A program made the translations under genes and the position numbers. Below are positions 50,291-50,661 of a stretch of 50,661 bases of DNA, piece after piece. The notes beneath the pieces were generated by a model, which was given only the letters and a program-made list of their open reading frames with translations, did not search any database and had not been told where the DNA came from. Positions within the stretch are counted from its first letter, which is position 1, and each line of letters starts with the position of its first letter. This DNA is from Emcibacter sp. (GTDB lineage Bacteria > Pseudomonadota > Alphaproteobacteria > Sphingomonadales > Emcibacteraceae), in assembly GCA_021774875.1 (NCBI GenBank), contig JAJFIP010000328.1, positions 1-50,661 of the forward strand, in the 5' to 3' direction.

Positions 50291-50661
50291 ATGTCGCAAA
50301 ATTTATCTGCAGATCCCATCGTCATCGTTGGCATGTCCCGAACCCCCATGGGCGGATTTCAGGGGGATTTTACCTCGTTAACCGCAGCCGAACTAGGGAC
50401 TGCTGCCATTAAGGGAGCGCTTGATAACTCTGGACTTAACCCTGATGACATTGATCAGGCCTTCATGGGCTGTGTCTTGCCCGCAGGTCAGGGGCAGGCT
50501 CCGGCGCGTCAGGCCGTACTCGGCGCAGGTCTGCCCCAGAACGTAGCTTGCAGTACTATCAATAAAATGTGCGGCTCGGGGATGCAGGCAACTATGATGG
50601 CCCATGATGCCATTGTGGCCGGATCGGTTGACATCATGGTTGCTGGCGGCATGGAAAGCAT
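50291..50661 (+). CDS. Acetyl-CoA C-acetyltransferase (thiolase), cut by the window end
   Basis: Partial: about 123 N-terminal codons, no stop inside the window. It opens MSQNLSADPIVIVGMSRTPMGGFQGDFTSLTAAELGTAAIKGAL, then NKMCGSGMQATMMAHDAIVAGSVDIMVAGGMES, which holds the nucleophile Cys of thiolases. TTTTTAGGAGAATATCAAA supplies the ribosome site. Unlike paaJ it lies outside the paa operon, opposite a TetR gene, and is likely part of fatty-acid or branched-chain degradation. Confidence 0.9.
   Translation, partial: MSQNLSADPIVIVGMSRTPMGGFQGDFTSLTAAELGTAAIKGALDNSGLNPDDIDQAFMGCVLPAGQGQAPARQAVLGAGLPQNVACSTINKMCGSGMQATMMAHDAIVAGSVDIMVAGGMES

Noticed and set aside
1-50661. tRNA, rRNA, CRISPR, IS elements or prophage
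   Set aside because: No cloverleaf, rRNA core, repeat-spacer array, transposase or phage structural gene was recognised by eye.

Overview
The window looks like chromosomal DNA of an alphaproteobacterium, probably marine and of intermediate GC. The best markers are a DUF2842 gene next to an EipA/DUF1134 gene, the order histone-deacetylase-like gene, xseB, ispA, dxs, tlyA, and a phenylacetate cluster that uses PaaN. I cannot name the species. No rRNA, tRNA, CRISPR array or recognisable insertion sequence was seen.

Layout. 1-2901: an AT-rich three-gene insert (secreted DUF1330-like protein, SRPBCC protein, LysR regulator) between two copies of the 3' end of a cation-efflux gene. 2787-8701: housekeeping genes: CDF transporter and pdxH (coupled), glycine-zipper lipoprotein, DnaJ-like protein, YihY-type membrane protein, fabI, aroC. 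8702-10329: an orphan AT-rich gene with a palindromic upstream site, and a hypothetical gene. 10330-19916: a long minus-strand run, in transcription order acyl-CoA dehydrogenase, acyl-CoA ligase, HDAC-like deacetylase, xseB, ispA, dxs, tlyA, RNA methyltransferase. It joins fatty-acid activation and oxidation to isoprenoid precursor synthesis and RNA modification, and several genes use TTG or GTG starts. 20028-25548: sua5, a FAD-linked oxidase, an alpha/beta hydrolase, a SRAP protein, and a tight NUDIX / 50-aa membrane peptide / DUF2842 / EipA operon. 25648-26255: a ParD/ParE-type toxin-antitoxin pair. 26270-31265: NTF2-like periplasmic protein, TSUP permease, yaaA, a MATE pump with a probable 5' frameshift, a VOC (glyoxalase-fold) gene remnant and a GntP permease.

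31662-36520: the stress cassette prkA - yeaH(DUF444) - spoVR, behind a roughly 390-base leader with inverted repeats. spoVR is split by one in-frame TAA. 36508-39315: DoxX, YceI, cytochrome b561, YceI, a small membrane protein and a lipoprotein, a membrane/periplasmic redox-type group. 39416-45255: the lower phenylacetate pathway, paaN divergent from paaG-paaH-paaI-paaJ. The ring-activating paaABCDE and paaK are not in this window. 45260-48430: YccF, then an AT-rich surface-polysaccharide islet (sulfotransferase and flippase). 48448-50661: a TetR regulator whose upstream region shares ACCGAA-type motifs with the paaN/paaG promoter, a PilZ protein, a second TetR, and the start of a thiolase that runs off the window.

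The least ordinary points are the duplicated CDF tail around the LysR insert, the 20-base tandem duplication that creates a 7-codon ORF coupled at both ends between dnaJ and yihY, the two apparent gene lesions (spoVR, MATE), the structured prkA leader, and the uncatalogued 50-aa membrane peptide in the eipA operon. I found no clearly new multi-gene system. The LysR insert and the orphan gene at 8891 are the best candidates for undescribed function.
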